A stretch of DNA of 64,000 nt from Thamnaconus septentrionalis (GCA_009823395.1 CM020505.1:5168129-5232128), one strand, 5' to 3'. Counted from the stretch's first letter, positions 11,161-24,404 are shown. Notes: generated by a model from the letters alone, not told the origin. Numbers and translations: made by a program.

Positions 11161-14100
11161 GATTGCTTACAATAGCCTGAGAAAAAAAATCTCAAACTTT
11201 TTTTCTTTTTTTTAAGGAGAGGTTCCACATGGCCCTAGTGCTAGTAATGTTTCCTGGCCTGCAGCAGCCACGGCTCCAGAACTTGTCCAGAGTTGACGAG
11301 ACTGTGTTCTGAGGCATCAAGACATTTAAACCAACATATTTACAGATCTTCTTTCTCATCTTCTGCCAGATTATTATTCTTATTATTATTGTTGTCATAC
11401 AAAAAAGTGGAGAAAGTGTAGTATTTGACAAATGGAAAAAAATTGAAAAAGAAATGGTTATTCTTCGAAAGAATTGCAGCAACAAAAAGTGACCCTGTAA
11501 AAATAAAATTAAAAAAAAAAATCTTTGGTAAAATAAGTTATTTTCCTGAGTGCATAACAAGCACATTTTAAAGAAATGCCACCCAAGCAAGCACCTCTAA
11601 AGATAATGAAGTAATGTCCCTATCTAATGTAGTGTTTGATTGCTTGACATGGAGGAAGTCATGTCTTTGTGCTCCACCCCAACTAATATCAAACTATGTA
11701 CACAACCCCTATAACCACCAGCACCTTTCCCTACCCCCCATTCACCTCGTTACTTCTTTAAGTTGTTAAAAAAATAAATAAATGCATGCATGCATTCAGA
11801 AAGCAACAGCGAGTGCACTATGGTCCAGCGTTTATCAAAGCATCGCGACACTCGGAGGACACATTGAAAATACACGTCATTTGTAAACAGACTTGTGTGG
11901 GATTTGGAATAGCTCGGTTCCTCCCTGCTTTGATGGAGGCTGTAAGGATAGAATAAGATTTCCTCTCACGATGAAAGTCACGTTTTTGAGAAGTATTTTC
12001 TTTGGCACGGCTTCCTCGGGTTATTGCAACAGTGTGCCACAGGAAAAGAAAGGAAAACATTCCTCTCTCCTACAGGGGCAGGGGCAGACAATTTTCACTT
12101 TGCCCCGAGGACATAAAATCTTATTTACACACCTGCTATTTTTTTTTTTTTTTTTAAAGTACTGCACCAATAATTATCTGTTTACAGTCTTGCGGAATAG
12201 AGCTTATAAATAGCAACTAAACTTGGAAGGAACTGCACAGTTCAGTTGTTAATGGAGCAACTTTTCTCAATTCTGAGACGTCAACAACACAATTTCTATG
12301 CTTGTGCCAGATACTCAGAGTAATTCGCAATAATAACACAATCATCTCCATCAGCGTTTTTCTCTTGCTTTGCCCCAAATTACACACTTGTATTAACACT
12401 AATCTGATAGTGTTGTTCCAAATTCTGTGCCTCACATTTTGCACTTACCAGAAATGACAGTGTTTTAACCACAACTGCTTTTCTGTCTTTTACTATTTAG
12501 TTTTATAAAAGCCCATTGCAAAAATATGGTGGAAATGAAAAAAGACAACATTTATTCACACAAACTAAATACACATCACACCATTAATGTCTTCATGTAT
12601 TGCTGTAATCCGCCATACCCGTGCTTGCTGATGTACACTAACATTAGCTGGCATACAAGCATCAAAATATTATGCCTCTTGATATTTGTCTGTCTATTGT
12701 TGTATACGATTAAGGGTTTTACTTTAAGAAACATGAAAATAATGAATTCTTACCTGGACAGGATCAAATTCTCCTGAGCTTATGCTGTCGCTTTGCTTGC
12801 TGCTTGATTAGGCCTGGAGTTTGTGTGTCCCCAGGATCAGTCTCATTTAAGTCGTCCTAGACAGGCATTTGTAAAACATCCCCTTAGATTGTAGTTATAG
12901 TTAGATTCACCCTGGGGTTCGTCTTACCTAATTACAGATTGATCTTGGGGGATTTTTCCACAGGAATAGAAGTTGCAGCTTTCAGGAGGCAGTGCGACAT
13001 GGAGCCCCAGAATACCTTGAAATCCTTTCCCTGAGACATTCCATAGAGATTAGTCTAAGATGTGAGGGAAAGTTGGTTGTTTTTGTGTGACTGCTGTGTG
13101 CGTCTGTGCCTGCCGAATAACACCATGTACTGTGTCAAGTTTAGCGTAGAGCACATTGATCAGGACGACTGTGCGCAGAGCAGGAGGAAAAAGCCAGGAG
13201 AGAATAGTTATCCTGTTGCGCGCGACCTTTGGTAACAAAGAAAGAGCAAAATTCTTACACCCTCCTTTCACTACTGCATTGACTTTGAAGACAAGGAGAC
13301 AATTTTGATGGGAACGTACACAGACTTGCCACTCTGACAAAGTAGAGTAAAAGTTTCAAGCACAAATACAAAAACAAACAAACAAGCAGAGACATCTATA
13401 TGTTCGGCACCACATTTTACTAGACTTGATGTGCACCACTATCGACCAACGAATCTTGTGAACAAAATGATCTCAACTCGCGCGGAAAGCCTATCTATGT
13501 TTATCTTCCAAAACATTTCATTCATGAACATAAGTTAAACTCCATCCCGCACAAATCAGTACAAAACAAACTATTGCTGCAGAAACTCAAGTTAAACGAA
13601 TGATGATCTCGCCTCAATGACCTGGTTTAGCTGGGGGGGAAATAATGCACTCATGTCCTCATCATTGATCCTCGCATACACGTCTCTTGCACATAAGGGG
13701 GGTTAAATACCGCCACCAATGAGGGAGATGTGCCTCTGACTCCATTTCTTCCTGGAGCTGAACAGTACAGAGGAAAGAACCCTGGTAGCCTGGCAGGATT
13801 ACAGCGTTCGTCTGTGTTCCCATTTGTCCTGCGTCGCTCCTGCCAGGAAGTCTTTGCCCAGTCCGTACAGTGAGCACATTCCTACCTTGGATACTACCTG
13901 TGTAAGCAGCCACAGTGCTTGCAGGGCATCCTGAGCCGACCCACTTTAATATGTAGCTGCTGTTTCGTGCGAGGCCTCAGCCAAAGGTACCCTAAAATAT
14001 GCATGCAAACACTTTGGTGGCACCAGAAGAAGTAGAAACTCAGGCAGACAGCTGCATTTACATACAGTGGACCAAGTCAGAAAAATAATAATTGAAGGCT

Positions 14101-15904
14101 GTTGGAAGGTCTCTTGAGGACGTGTGTCCGGTAGACTGGCTGTATTTATTCATGGATATGGGAGAGTTGTTTTCATACAGTCCAACTAAGGGCAGATACT
14201 CGAGTGCGGTATATAATACTCAAATATATAATGCAAATGCTCAAAATGTAATACAAAATATAAAATATGTGTTTGTTTCATTTAAAATAGACACGTTTCT
14301 TATTTTGACAGCTGGCAATGCATTATTACAAAGAAGGACAAGCCCCCATAATTGAAAGGAAAGTAAAAAATCTTTAAAAACCGATCTTTGAACTCGGCAG
14401 CTGTTGCAAGAGTTGCATTAGGGAATGTGTTCTCTTTGATCTCCCCTTGCTGAAAAAGACATTTTTCTGATATACAAATAAAACTGGGATCACAGACAGG
14501 CAGATAAAACTCCGGGGGTGATGTTTGGTGCCACTGCAGAGCAACAAACCAAACAAACTTTTCTTTAAAAGATCTTCAACTTTGTAGTTGTGACAACGCA
14601 AATCTGTACAATCACTAGCAGGCTAAAATCTGCTTTAGAAAACATTCTAAATATTGCTGTGTTTGCGTTGAGAATGCATTGCAGAACTGCTTATATCATA
14701 CGGGAGGAGAGACAGTCAGTGTATCAGCAGACATTCATTTCAGCAAAATACATCACAGGAGCCTGGTAGCATCATTAAAGCCTTAACTACCCCTGCTGTC
14801 CGACTCTGTAAATAACTCTTTACACCAGAGAAGAAGACTATTATTTTTACCCTTCTCCCCACTGGATCTTACATTAGGTAATTACTTCCAGTTACAATGC
14901 TAAGACGGACTTTGCCGACAGCTAAGGATGGCAGTTGCGAGCCCATTTGGTCATACCTTCAGAGCAGTCAGCCTTTCAAGTACCCACCTGCTGTCCATTA
15001 ATTTCATTTTCATTCAAGGAGAGTCATCCGGCACCTGCACTTTGTTCTTGGCTCTGGATCAGATACGACAAAAATGAAATAGATGAGAATGCCTTCAATC
15101 ATTGGACCATTTATTTATTTATCAAGATTCATGTTTTTGAGCCTTGTGGCTGAATATTAGGAGTCCTGCCAAGTTTGCACCTGTTCCTAGTGATGTGTGC
15201 ACAGAGTGTCGAAAAATGCCATTGTTTCAAGATGGATGGTGGCAGTACTTAGCGTGGCTAGCATCAGATATGACACAGTTGTTTGTTCCATCTCTTTCAT
15301 CTGACAGACCTTAGCCACATGTCCAGTGTGAGCTCCCGTGTTGAGGCCTCGACAATCGGACTGTGCGATCACACGCTTTGGCTTTTGATCATGACTGATC
15401 AGAAGACATTTCTGACTGACTCACACAGGTAAAGTTGGAATTAAACATAAGATTCCAACAACTGTATGGGGTGTACGGCCCTGCACTAAACTCAAACAAA
15501 GGAATAGCAATGCTGTTACACAACAACACTATTTTAAAAATAAAAGGTCCCTGAATTCATCTTGTTAATATCTGAAATGACTGTCAGCTGAAGGCTGACT
15601 CTAATTGACTTCTAAGCTGAAAACACAATTCACTTACACGTAAAAGCGTCACACTGGGTTCTGCAATCTGTAATGCTCCCCTCATGTTTAAAGTCTGATG
15701 TTGCATATGTTGTTCTAATGTTGAACTCATTTAAATCCGGCATGTAAGTTGCTCCCTTGGTAAGATGAAAGTGCCACGATTGTGGTGATTGTTCCCAGAG
15801 TGATCGTTCTGGACATAGCAGAGCTGCTTACATCATCCAGATTCTTCTGGTAATTGACTGGATAATGTAGGAGGGCTGTACTGTAAGATCAACAACACAT
15901 GTGC

Positions 15905-15940
<36 letters not shown>

Positions 15941-16560
15941 ACGTGCGTGTTTCACACTGTATTTGCGCGTTTTGTTGGGCGACAAATAGCAGATGAATTC
16001 CTTTGCTGTTGCTTTGAGAGTGACACGTCTGAAACGGGAAGCTTTAAACTTATTAAAAGAAATTCTTGATGCCGTTAATAGATTGCTTGGAAATTTCTTT
16101 ACTCCCAGTAGATTGGGAGTGGCTTGAGTGCTTTACAGAAGACGCACTCTGTCATTCCTGACTCTCCAGGTTCCCATGTAGCCATGTGAACAAACATCCT
16201 GAGAGACCTTGAGGCTGTGTTAAGTACAGAAAAGGTCTTTCCTTTGCATCTTCAAAATATATTTGCACAGACAACTTGGTGGTGTAATGCCACAACATAG
16301 TAGTGGACCAGAGCAGCAGCAGACGCAGTCTGTGAACAAGATCTTTTTAAGATAGATGGGTGATGAGAGACAAACAAGACAGAGAACCCAAAAAATGTAT
16401 GTTTTGTTAGAGAAGTCTTAATAAACTCAGCAGAGTCATCAGCATAAACACAGCTTGGTGGCTATTTGAGGACAATTGAGGACAAAATACAAGAATTGTA
16501 ATATTAGCCACTTGGCTTCGTCTGAGTAAACAGGCTTGCGGGTTTTGGCAATGTGAAAAC
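11161..16560. other. Non-coding upstream flank of loxl1, 11.2-16.6 kb
   Basis: Mostly A/T-rich, unique-looking sequence. It contains poly-T and poly-A runs (near 11,195, 11,510 and 12,140) and a GT microsatellite at 15,911-15,937. No exon with recognised homology was found. A minus-strand open frame at 13,913-13,662 follows an AG-like acceptor but matches no family I know; it is discussed under findings. Confidence 0.6.
15911..15937. repeat. (GT)n microsatellite
   Basis: An uninterrupted GT dinucleotide run of 13 units, leading into a GC-alternating purine/pyrimidine segment. Confidence 0.95.
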
Positions 16561-16964
16561 GTGGCCTTGGATGGAGCCTGTGTTTCTCGCCGACTGAGAC
16601 AAAAGAGAAAGAATATAGCAACACATGGGTGGGGGGGGCGGGGCATTAATCTGCTGATCAGATCTGTTAAAGTGCGGGTTCACGACCCGCAACCCTCGTC
16701 TCGGGCGCCGACTTCAGAGGCGGCAGCTAATTTGCGCTCGCCTCCGCGGCGGTGGCGGCCATTTGCACCCACAGCTCAACCTCGGGGGAAGGACACAGAG
16801 GCAACACACAATCTAAATCAGAGATTATAATGCAAACAACCCTGCGGGGCTCACTAATGACTAAGGTGAGCCTGAGATGCAGCTTCCAACTCCGCTTTGG
16901 AATATCAATTAGGTCTCTCAGGGACACGGAGACGCAGGGAGAGTGACTGGCATAGCAAAGACGC

Positions 16965-16999
<35 letters not shown>
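16965..16999. repeat. (CTCGTG)n hexanucleotide array
   Basis: Five perfect CTCGTG units and a partial sixth. It would read as alternating Ser-Cys on the plus strand or Glu-His on the minus strand. A CpG-containing hexamer array is less common than the dinucleotide runs around it. Confidence 0.95.
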
Positions 17000-17260
17000 C
17001 TGTGGGCACCTTCGGCACACGCTGCGCACGCTTAAGGAGAGGGTGCCAGGAGGCGCCACGCTCAGCGGGGGAACATATTGAGGATGGGTAAGGACGGGGG
17101 AGGAGTGGGTGGGGAGAGGTGATGAAAGAGAATCCCAACTGCCGCGCGTCTCCGAAACGAGGAGTCTGCGCAATTTGGCGAAGCAGCCGATTCAATTAGC
17201 TGCAGAAATCCACAGCTTGTCCCCGGTGAGTCGTCTCCCACGTCCCGGATGAAGGACCCC

Positions 17261-17285
17261 CACACACACACACACACACACACAC
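17261..17285. repeat. (CA)n microsatellite
   Basis: An uninterrupted CA run inside the CpG-rich block. Confidence 0.95.
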
Positions 17286-17633
17286 CCCATCACCACCATC
17301 CACCCAACCGCCCCTCCCTCTGCTGCGATGCGACGGGCTCTGTTGATCAGACGCTGGCTGAGCTGGGACGGGCGAAGTACGGCAACAGACAGACGACAGG
17401 GGGCTGATTCCAAAATCATCTCACACCTCCGCTTGATATTGCTCAAGGAGATAGGGAGTCATCAAAGCTACCCACCCCTCGCCCCCACACCCAGCCGCGC
17501 TCACGGCACACAACAACAGGCAGGCAGCCGGAGCGAAGGAGAATAATGGAAAAGCCCCATCAGCGAAGGTGTGGCGTGACAGACGGCTCACAGGGCGGGG
17601 GTGGGGGGGGGGGGTGTTATTTGCTCCGCTCGC

Positions 17634-17637
<4 letters not shown>

Positions 17638-17692
<55 letters not shown>
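17638..17692. repeat. (GA)27 microsatellite
   Basis: About 55 bp of perfect GA repeat, a homopurine/homopyrimidine mirror tract able in principle to form triplex DNA. It is followed within 50 bp by a run of about 28 T (17,733-17,760). Confidence 0.95.
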
Positions 17693-17696
<4 letters not shown>

Positions 17697-18061
17697 CAAA
17701 GCAGTGAGCACGTTTCGCCACTTAATTTCTCTCTTTTTTTTTTTTTTTTTTTTTTTTTTTACATTTTTTTATTGAGCTAATGCAGTGGTCCTCTGTCATG
17801 CCCCCTTTGGAGGAAGAACACTTTTTCATGCTCCCCCACCCTGACAAAATAGGCTGCTTTCAACTTTGAAATTTTGAAACATTAAAAAAACAAAACAAAA
17901 AAAGAACATTCCTCTCACCTGTTTTAGTCATTTCTGTTGTCTAAATAACTTAACATTAATGTCACTTTTCTCTTTGTCGTTTATGTTGTGCAAATAAAGA
18001 ACAGCAAACCCCACCTCGTGTTCCTCGCCTCCTCCGACATGACTCTGCTGGGGCTATCTTA

Positions 18062-18145
18062 GAAACACTAAGCTAGAAACACTAGCTTCGTGTTTTTAAG
18101 CTAGTGTTTCATTAGCTTTGTTGGAAACACTAAGCTAATGTTAGT
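18062..18145. repeat. GAAACACTA(A)GCT repeats with a perfect 13-bp hairpin
   Basis: The word GAAACACTAAGCT or a close variant occurs three times (18,062; 18,076; about 18,125). GAAACACTAGCTT at 18,076-18,088 and its exact reverse complement AAGCTAGTGTTTC at 18,098-18,110 flank a 9-nt loop, giving a perfect 13-bp stem. It lies about 75 bp 5-prime of the SINE. Function unknown. Confidence 0.85.
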
Positions 18146-18186
18146 TAGAAAGGAACTGCTGATGTGGGCTAACTACCCTCCTTGTG

Positions 18187-18480
18187 GAGGCGACTGTAGC
18201 TCAGGAGGTTGAGCGGGTTGTCCAATAACTGAAATGTTGGTGGTTCAAATCCTGCCCCATTCCGGGTATCTGTCATCTATATGTCATCTGTGTCTGTCTT
18301 CGTGTCTCTGGGGAAGACACTTTACCCACGTGGCCTTGTACAAATGTGAGAGGCGGTCAGAGGGGCTTCCTGCCTCAGCGCAGCTGTGGATACACAGGTA
18401 GTTTACCATCACCACTGTGAATGTGGTGTGAATGAGAGAGCTGAGGAAAGTGCTCTATAAATTCAATCCATTATTATTCT
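18187..18480 (+). mobile_element. tRNA-derived SINE of the percomorph type
   Basis: The 5-prime part carries an RNA polymerase III A box (TAGCTCAGGAGG, 18,197-18,208) and B box (GGTTCAAATCC, 18,242-18,252) at tRNA-like spacing. The body includes a diverged form of the GGGCAAGACACTTAACCC word typical of fish tRNA SINEs (here GGGGAAGACACTTTACCC). The element ends with AGTGCTCTATAAATTCAATC and an ATTATTATT tail, close to the usual AAGCGCTATATAAATGCAGTC tail. About 294 bp and moderately diverged, so probably old and inactive. It is not a functional tRNA gene: the acceptor stem and anticodon arm are not intact. Confidence 0.85.
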
Positions 18481-19130
18481 AATTAACCCCCCAGTTTGCC
18501 TCAGTCTTCTTCTTTTTTACCGACGCTGAACTTGCGTTTGAAAAATGGGTTGCTGTCCGAGGTGATGCCATGAATTATGTTAACAGAACTGCGGTTAAGA
18601 AATACCACATAACACTTTTATGGCCCGTTTCTACTGCTGAGCATAATATAAACGGCTCAAAATTAAAATTGTATTCTCACACTGATCAGAAGGGGCTGCT
18701 TGTGTGGGCTGCATGTGAGAGTGATTCAGTTTTCATCACTGTTTGAAGAAAATCTTTTGAGAGCTGGGTAAAATTTTAATTTGCTTATTTTGTCGTGTCG
18801 ACGCATCGTCGCAGAGACGACAAGCAGCTGCGCGAGTTCAAACCTCGTCCTCAGGGCGGCTATCGCTCCTAGAACATCCCTCACTCCCGAAGGACCTCCT
18901 GACCAATGTTTCCACCGTCGGTCACATATGAATGATGTATGTTATACCTATCACAGATCAAAAGGATAAACCCTACCCTGCTGGAGGAAAGTGCCTCAGT
19001 TGCACAAGGAATGGCTTCGTTAAATTGATTTTTTTATTCATCAAAAAATCGTGTCCTTTTATGACAGAAAAAGACAAAACTTCATACATTTTTAGTTCAG
19101 TCTTTTTTTTTTTTTTTTTTAATCATTGAT

Positions 19131-19440
19131 GTGAATAATAGTGTTGTTGGGTTCTTCTGTTGTGTTTTCCTCTATTTCCCCTGCTTCCTTCCTGTTTGTT
19201 GTCTTCTGTCTCCCCTGCCTGGCAGCTGGCCTGGCTGGGAGGGATCATCAACATTATCGGCTCCACCTGCTTCCACGACTCACCTGCCACTGGTTCCACA
19301 TGGTTGCCTTCCACTTACCTGCACCTGTATTTAAACCCGGTCTGGTCAGCCGGCCCTCTGTTTCTTATTGGATTGACTTCCTTTTAGAACCTTTCAAACT
19401 TTTAGTTTTTTCATAGTTTTAACAAAATGAGGCGTTTGTC
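19131..19440 (+). mobile_element. Possible retroelement-derived repeat (C/T-rich, CACCTG-rich)
   Basis: The segment has the C/T-rich, CACCTG-repeating composition and a CTGTATTTAAACCCGG TATA-like box that I associate with promoter/LTR parts of teleost retroelements. Boundaries and family are not determined. It may equally be unique sequence of unusual composition. Confidence 0.3.
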
Positions 19441-21867
19441 TCATTTTTGAATGACACGTGTTGTTGCTACCAGTTTAGTTTCAGTCCCATGAACAAACCA
19501 AAAGGCCGCTAAGTGGCTGTCACTTGAGTTCAGTGTTTAAGTCATGACTGGTTGCAGCAGATGTATTTCTTTCTCTAAAACCAATAAGCCATTTTGGGAA
19601 ATATTTGATTTCTTTGACATTTTGTTAATTCCATCATTATTTTCTAAGGCCATATAAAATAGATGCATAAAACAAAGATGTAAACCAGTACGTTAGATCT
19701 TTGCAGTGTTTTACCATGTAGTGGTGTAAAAGCAAATTGTTTTGTCTGTTTCCTGTTGGGGTGAATTGATTTACACATATAGTTTGGTGTGTTTTTTTTT
19801 CTTTTCTTTTCTTTTCTATTCCCTAATTTGTTGCCCTTTCTCACACAGCCCTTTCATTTATCTGGGCTTTGGGACAGTAGGAGGAGGACACTCTGGGAGG
19901 CCCCCTGGAGGCTGCATTTTATCATACACTCGAATCGTACATAAAATGTTTAGGTTTTTTTTTTTTTTTTTTTTTTTTCTCTTTTCTACAACTGAGCAAA
20001 AGTTTTTGCAAGTGCGTAATGTCCCTCCGTCCACCCCCGACACTCTCTCCTCCCTCCTCATCCAAGTCAGAGTGATTGATCAGATACGCCACAGAGTCAG
20101 ATTACATTATGCAGTTCTCACTGATAAGACCATAGCAAAATAACTATTTTCTTTCCCCTTATCTCCTCGGAGGGGCTGTGTTTCTAAAAGGAGAAGCCTA
20201 GCCTTCCTGGCCCTGATATCATTATTTATTTTGATCCGCGGCCTTCAGTGCTGATTACATGCTATAGGCTCTGAAATATCACACCGGCGGTCAGAGGCGG
20301 AACGATTCGTCTTTTGGTCTTCTGGGGGACAAAGTCCTAAATATGTCATGAAACCGAGTAACTGAAGGAAATTCAAAAGCATCTGAATCATTTTGGTCAG
20401 GTGTTGAATGTGGAGCTCCTTGCTGAAATTCCATCTTTTAAAACCTTTTTCTTTTTTTCCTTGAAGCTGATGGGTTTGCACAGCAGCTCTGGGAATTTGA
20501 GCTCCGGTCCCCAAGACGCTGCAGGTGCCTATTACGCAGAGAGAAAACTGCATTTCGTAGTCAAACCACACTTGAAATGATCCCACTGAGTCGCTACATC
20601 ATAAAACAATTACATTTCACATTGACTCAAGTCCCTCCAAAATAAGAACACGAGTCAATGTTAAACTAATAGAAGCTGGATAGTCTGGATAGGGGACACC
20701 AGATCTCAGTGACACTGCAGTCACAGGCCAACCCTCCACTTGCACTCTTTACACCTCGACTTACCTCGTCAGCGCTGCACTGTGATCCCACCCCACTGCG
20801 CACTCACGTGCAGTCATACCTCAAATCTGCACAGTTGAAACACAGCCCCCTCCACCGCGGGGTCCCATGTCTGCCCCACCTCGAGGCTTGAGTGCCCTGC
20901 ACCGGTGCAAATATGGAGATGTTTCTCGCCGTCGAATGTGCGTAATAAATCTTTCACAAAACACGCCGCCCATCATCCGGGGCTATGGCTGCAATTTGAG
21001 GTCTGCTAAGCTGCTATTTGAGGTCAATTCTCAAAGAGAGTCGGGGAGTGAACAAGGAGAGGGAGAGTGCTGTGCAAACCTGCTGCGGAGGTCGAGCCAA
21101 AAAACAAGTGGAATATTTGCTCTGGCTGGATATTTGCGCTGGCTGATTTAGTGTGCTGGCATTTGGGATTATGGTGGGCAGGTTAAAACACTTCCCAGGC
21201 ATTTCCTGACGATCACACTGTAGGTGGATAAAATCTTGGCTGCCAGACAAGCCCGTGCACTCGACCCGATAGGGTAAAGACATCAGGACATGCTCTCATT
21301 CCTTCCCTTGCTTCCGCTAATTGTCCCCCCTATATAAAAAGAGACACATTAATGGAAAGAGAGTGTGTCAATAACATGCCTGGCTGGTAATGGTCAGTGC
21401 TTAATGGCCTCACGTGTTTACTTGTTTCTCTCTCCGTTGCCCGTGCTGCCGAAAGCAACTTTGCGTTTCCCCTTCAGGCCACAGCCAAACTGACACAGAC
21501 GTTGACAAATGATTGGCCCCCTTGTGGGTCTATTTTTAGGGAAGAGAAGAAAAACCTTTCACATCCTTCAACGATGGAGTCGGACGATTCAGATTTCAAA
21601 TGTTCCCTTTTATTACACTGAGTAAAATCGCAGTTTGTAAAGTGTGGTTGGCAGATTCTCTGGTTGCTAATGCAAATGTTTTATGTTCACTATGATGATG
21701 TGAGTGTGTTTGCTGCCTGATGTGGTTCCCTTGGGCTGAAGGTCACTGGGCCCACTGGGGCTTCACCTTCCTATGCATAGTAAGTTAAATATACACATGT
21801 GCATGCAAACACTTGATCTTTGAATAATATGAGCTGCTATGACTTTGTGCAGACACCTATATTTATG

Positions 21868-21869
<2 letters not shown>

Positions 21870-21908
<39 letters not shown>
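21870..21908. repeat. (GT)n microsatellite
   Basis: An uninterrupted GT run of about 19 units. Confidence 0.95.
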
Positions 21909-21910
<2 letters not shown>

Positions 21911-24376
21911 CCATGCCAAACCTTTCATTTTAATAGCTGTGGTTATCTCTTCAACTGCTGAGTTAAGCTTCAACCATTTCCAATACCACTGCCTTTCCAT
22001 ATACGTGCTGAAAAATAAATGCAACCGCTGCCACAACCTTGCTCAATACACCTTCCTTTGTTTATAGGATTATTGTTTAATGAAGCATTGTCCTTTTTTT
22101 TTTTTAATAGATAATACCTATTTATATTCCTAAATATCTTCTGAATGCAGGATAAACAAACAAGCAAACAAAAACACAGACTGTGTTCATGTTTCTGCAG
22201 TAATAGACCAGAATAAGGATTTACTCAGCGTTTCATGTTTTACACTAATATTACTAACCACTAATGATGGTGATGTAAAAATTGTTGACATCAGAAAACT
22301 TTAACAAATGAACACTGATGCTTTTTGAAAGATTTTTTCCTTCATTTTTTTTACGTCATTTATTTATTTTTAAATGTGTTGTACAAGTTGGAGAGGCAGT
22401 GAAGATATTCCATTCTTTACTCATTCACGTCAGGGGGGAAATAAATTGGGACTCTGAACAATTGAATTCCTTAAGGCTGAAGATGTGGGGGAAAGAAATG
22501 ACCTTGCTGTTGTGTGTGTGTGTGTGCGCACAACACAGAATTGAAGGTCCAGTTTGTCTTCAGCATCAGGTCAGACTCCCAGAGCGGATAACAAATATAC
22601 ATACAGAGGAATCAGTGACAGCCACACTTATTATTCCTGCACTGGCGCACGTCTCCAGTCTCCGAGCACTATCAAGCCGCAACTCCCCCACCTCTGCTCT
22701 CCACACCTTCAGCCCCGGCCGTCTGAATCCTCCTCCTCTCCTCCAGATAAGCAGACTGCCCTTTTTTTTTCTCGCTGGGGAAATGTGAGAGGAAGACCGT
22801 AGGATTTGTCCTCTGCGCTTAAAAGGAAAATCAAGCAAACAAACAACGGGCAAAAAAAAAAAAAAAGAGGGAGTGGGAGGAAACGGGACTCTGGCTATTT
22901 GTCCTGCAGCTGGAAATGTCATCCTGGCGCTGCAATAAATCACATGGGGTTGTGATGTGTTTATTTACAGTTAGGTGCATCGCTGCCATCCACACTCTTA
23001 TTTTCTCCCCTGGCCTTGCTTGACACACACGCGCGCGCGCACACACACAAAGCCCTTTCTTCTTGATCAGATTTCCCCCTCCTCTACCTCGCCCTTCCTT
23101 CCTCCTCCATTCACTGCAGTAAGTGTGCATCTGTCTTTCTGCACACAGAAATGCTAGACAGTTGTGTAAGATCGCACACAGAACACTGCATTCGGACTGA
23201 AAGTTTCATCAGGTGCTCAGATTGAAGGTGTTGCCCAGAGTGAAAGCCCTGGGCACTAGAACAAGATAATCTTGATCTAAATCACTTATTATGTTTTATT
23301 TATTTATCTTTTAAGTGGTACCAACAGTTATACTAAACATCACTGCAATGCATAGAACAATTTGGCTCTAATCGCAGGTTCCACTGGACACCAGTGGAGA
23401 CCAAACACACCTCCTCACTGGAACTGCACTGCCAATTCCAAAGCAAGAATTATGTGCTGCTGGGTTTGCAGCGTATTTTCACAAGAAAAGTTTCATAAAC
23501 TCAGTGCACTGAGGACAAGTTCAGTCGCTGGTCCTCCGGTGTACTGAGGAATGTAACTGGTGTGCGTAATGTGTCGAGTCACAAGAGCTTACAAAAGTGG
23601 AAAAAGTGGTTGCAATTGGGCCGCTGTTCTGAGCAGCTCACAGCTTTCACCAAACAAAACACTGCACATCCGGAAAGGCGAGAAGCTTCTTTTTCCCCAA
23701 AGTTAAACCGCTTGGGGAAAAAAACACTTGGTTGATTTACCTGGTATTCAGAGCTTTTCACGGCAGTTCCATGAACGTTTACCGCACAATTCTTCACGAG
23801 TCGGCAAGTTCAGCAAGTCGGAAACTTTTTTTTTCATCCACCAAAAAGAACAGAAAGGCAAATTTGATGCTGAGACCTGTTGCCATCTTCATTCTGGTTG
23901 CGCGCGTAGCCGCGCGCTCACTCAATAGAAATCCGTGTGTCCTGCCAAGGCCTGGCCTGTCCGTCCACTCGCTGGGCGTCCGCTGACTCCTCGTCCTGTC
24001 GCGTGCGCACGCAGACGCAGGACGGGACGTGCGAAGCAGCCGCGGAAACTTTGGCCCAAAGGTAGAGGACGGAGGAAGAGCGCATTGTTGGTGGAATTCC
24101 TGTTTACTTTGTGAAGAGGGTGCCGGGGGAGGGGCGGGGGAGGAGGGGGGAACGGGGGGTCAGAGCAGCCAGAGAAAAGCAGTCGCGACATGAAAGTGGC
24201 AGAAAGTTTGATAAGAGCAAAAGCAGCCAATTACACTGCAGCGACTGGCTGGAGGATTGGAGGCTGTAGCCTGTTGTCATCAGCGAGCCATTACTAAACC
24301 TGCGACGGCAGACAATGCCGCTGCCCTGTCTGTGATTTGCCATTTCTGGCTTTTATGTCACCGCCGCCCCCAACCG

Positions 24377-24404
24377 CCACCACCACCACCACCACCACCA
24401 CCAC
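24377..24404. repeat. (CAC)n trinucleotide array
   Basis: About nine CAC/ACC units inside the GC-rich block. Confidence 0.9.

Larger units (their letters stand above)
16620..17620. promoter_or_regulatory. CpG-rich block 16.6-17.6 kb
   Basis: GC and CpG density rises sharply over the A/T-rich flanks, with CGCGCG-type words and G/C homopolymers. It contains a CTCGTG hexamer array, a CA run and a long GA run. It resembles a CpG island, as at a promoter or a developmental enhancer. Open frames here (for example 148 codons on the minus strand, 72 on the plus) are of low complexity and are not called genes. No splice-framed exon was recognised. Confidence 0.5.
17770..22550. other. Intergenic block 17.8-22.5 kb
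   Basis: Apart from the SINE, hairpin and possible retroelement listed separately, this block has long poly-T tracts (19,102-19,120; 19,956-19,978) and a GT microsatellite at 21,870-21,908. A complex, non-repetitive stretch at about 20,880-21,200 may be a conserved non-coding element. No exon was recognised. Confidence 0.55.

Noticed and set aside
16904..17200. Glu-His or Ser-Cys repeat proteins in the CpG-rich block
   Set aside because: Created by the CTCGTG hexamer array.
17421..17775. Open frames of Leu-Ser or Glu-Arg dipeptides
   Set aside because: Produced by the GA microsatellite and the adjacent poly-T tract.
18187..18260. A functional tRNA gene
   Set aside because: A and B boxes are present but the cloverleaf is not; the SINE body and tail follow directly.
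22318..22788. 156-codon plus-strand frame
   Set aside because: Crosses a GT microsatellite (Cys-Val run) and poly-T, with no recognised homology or splice framing.
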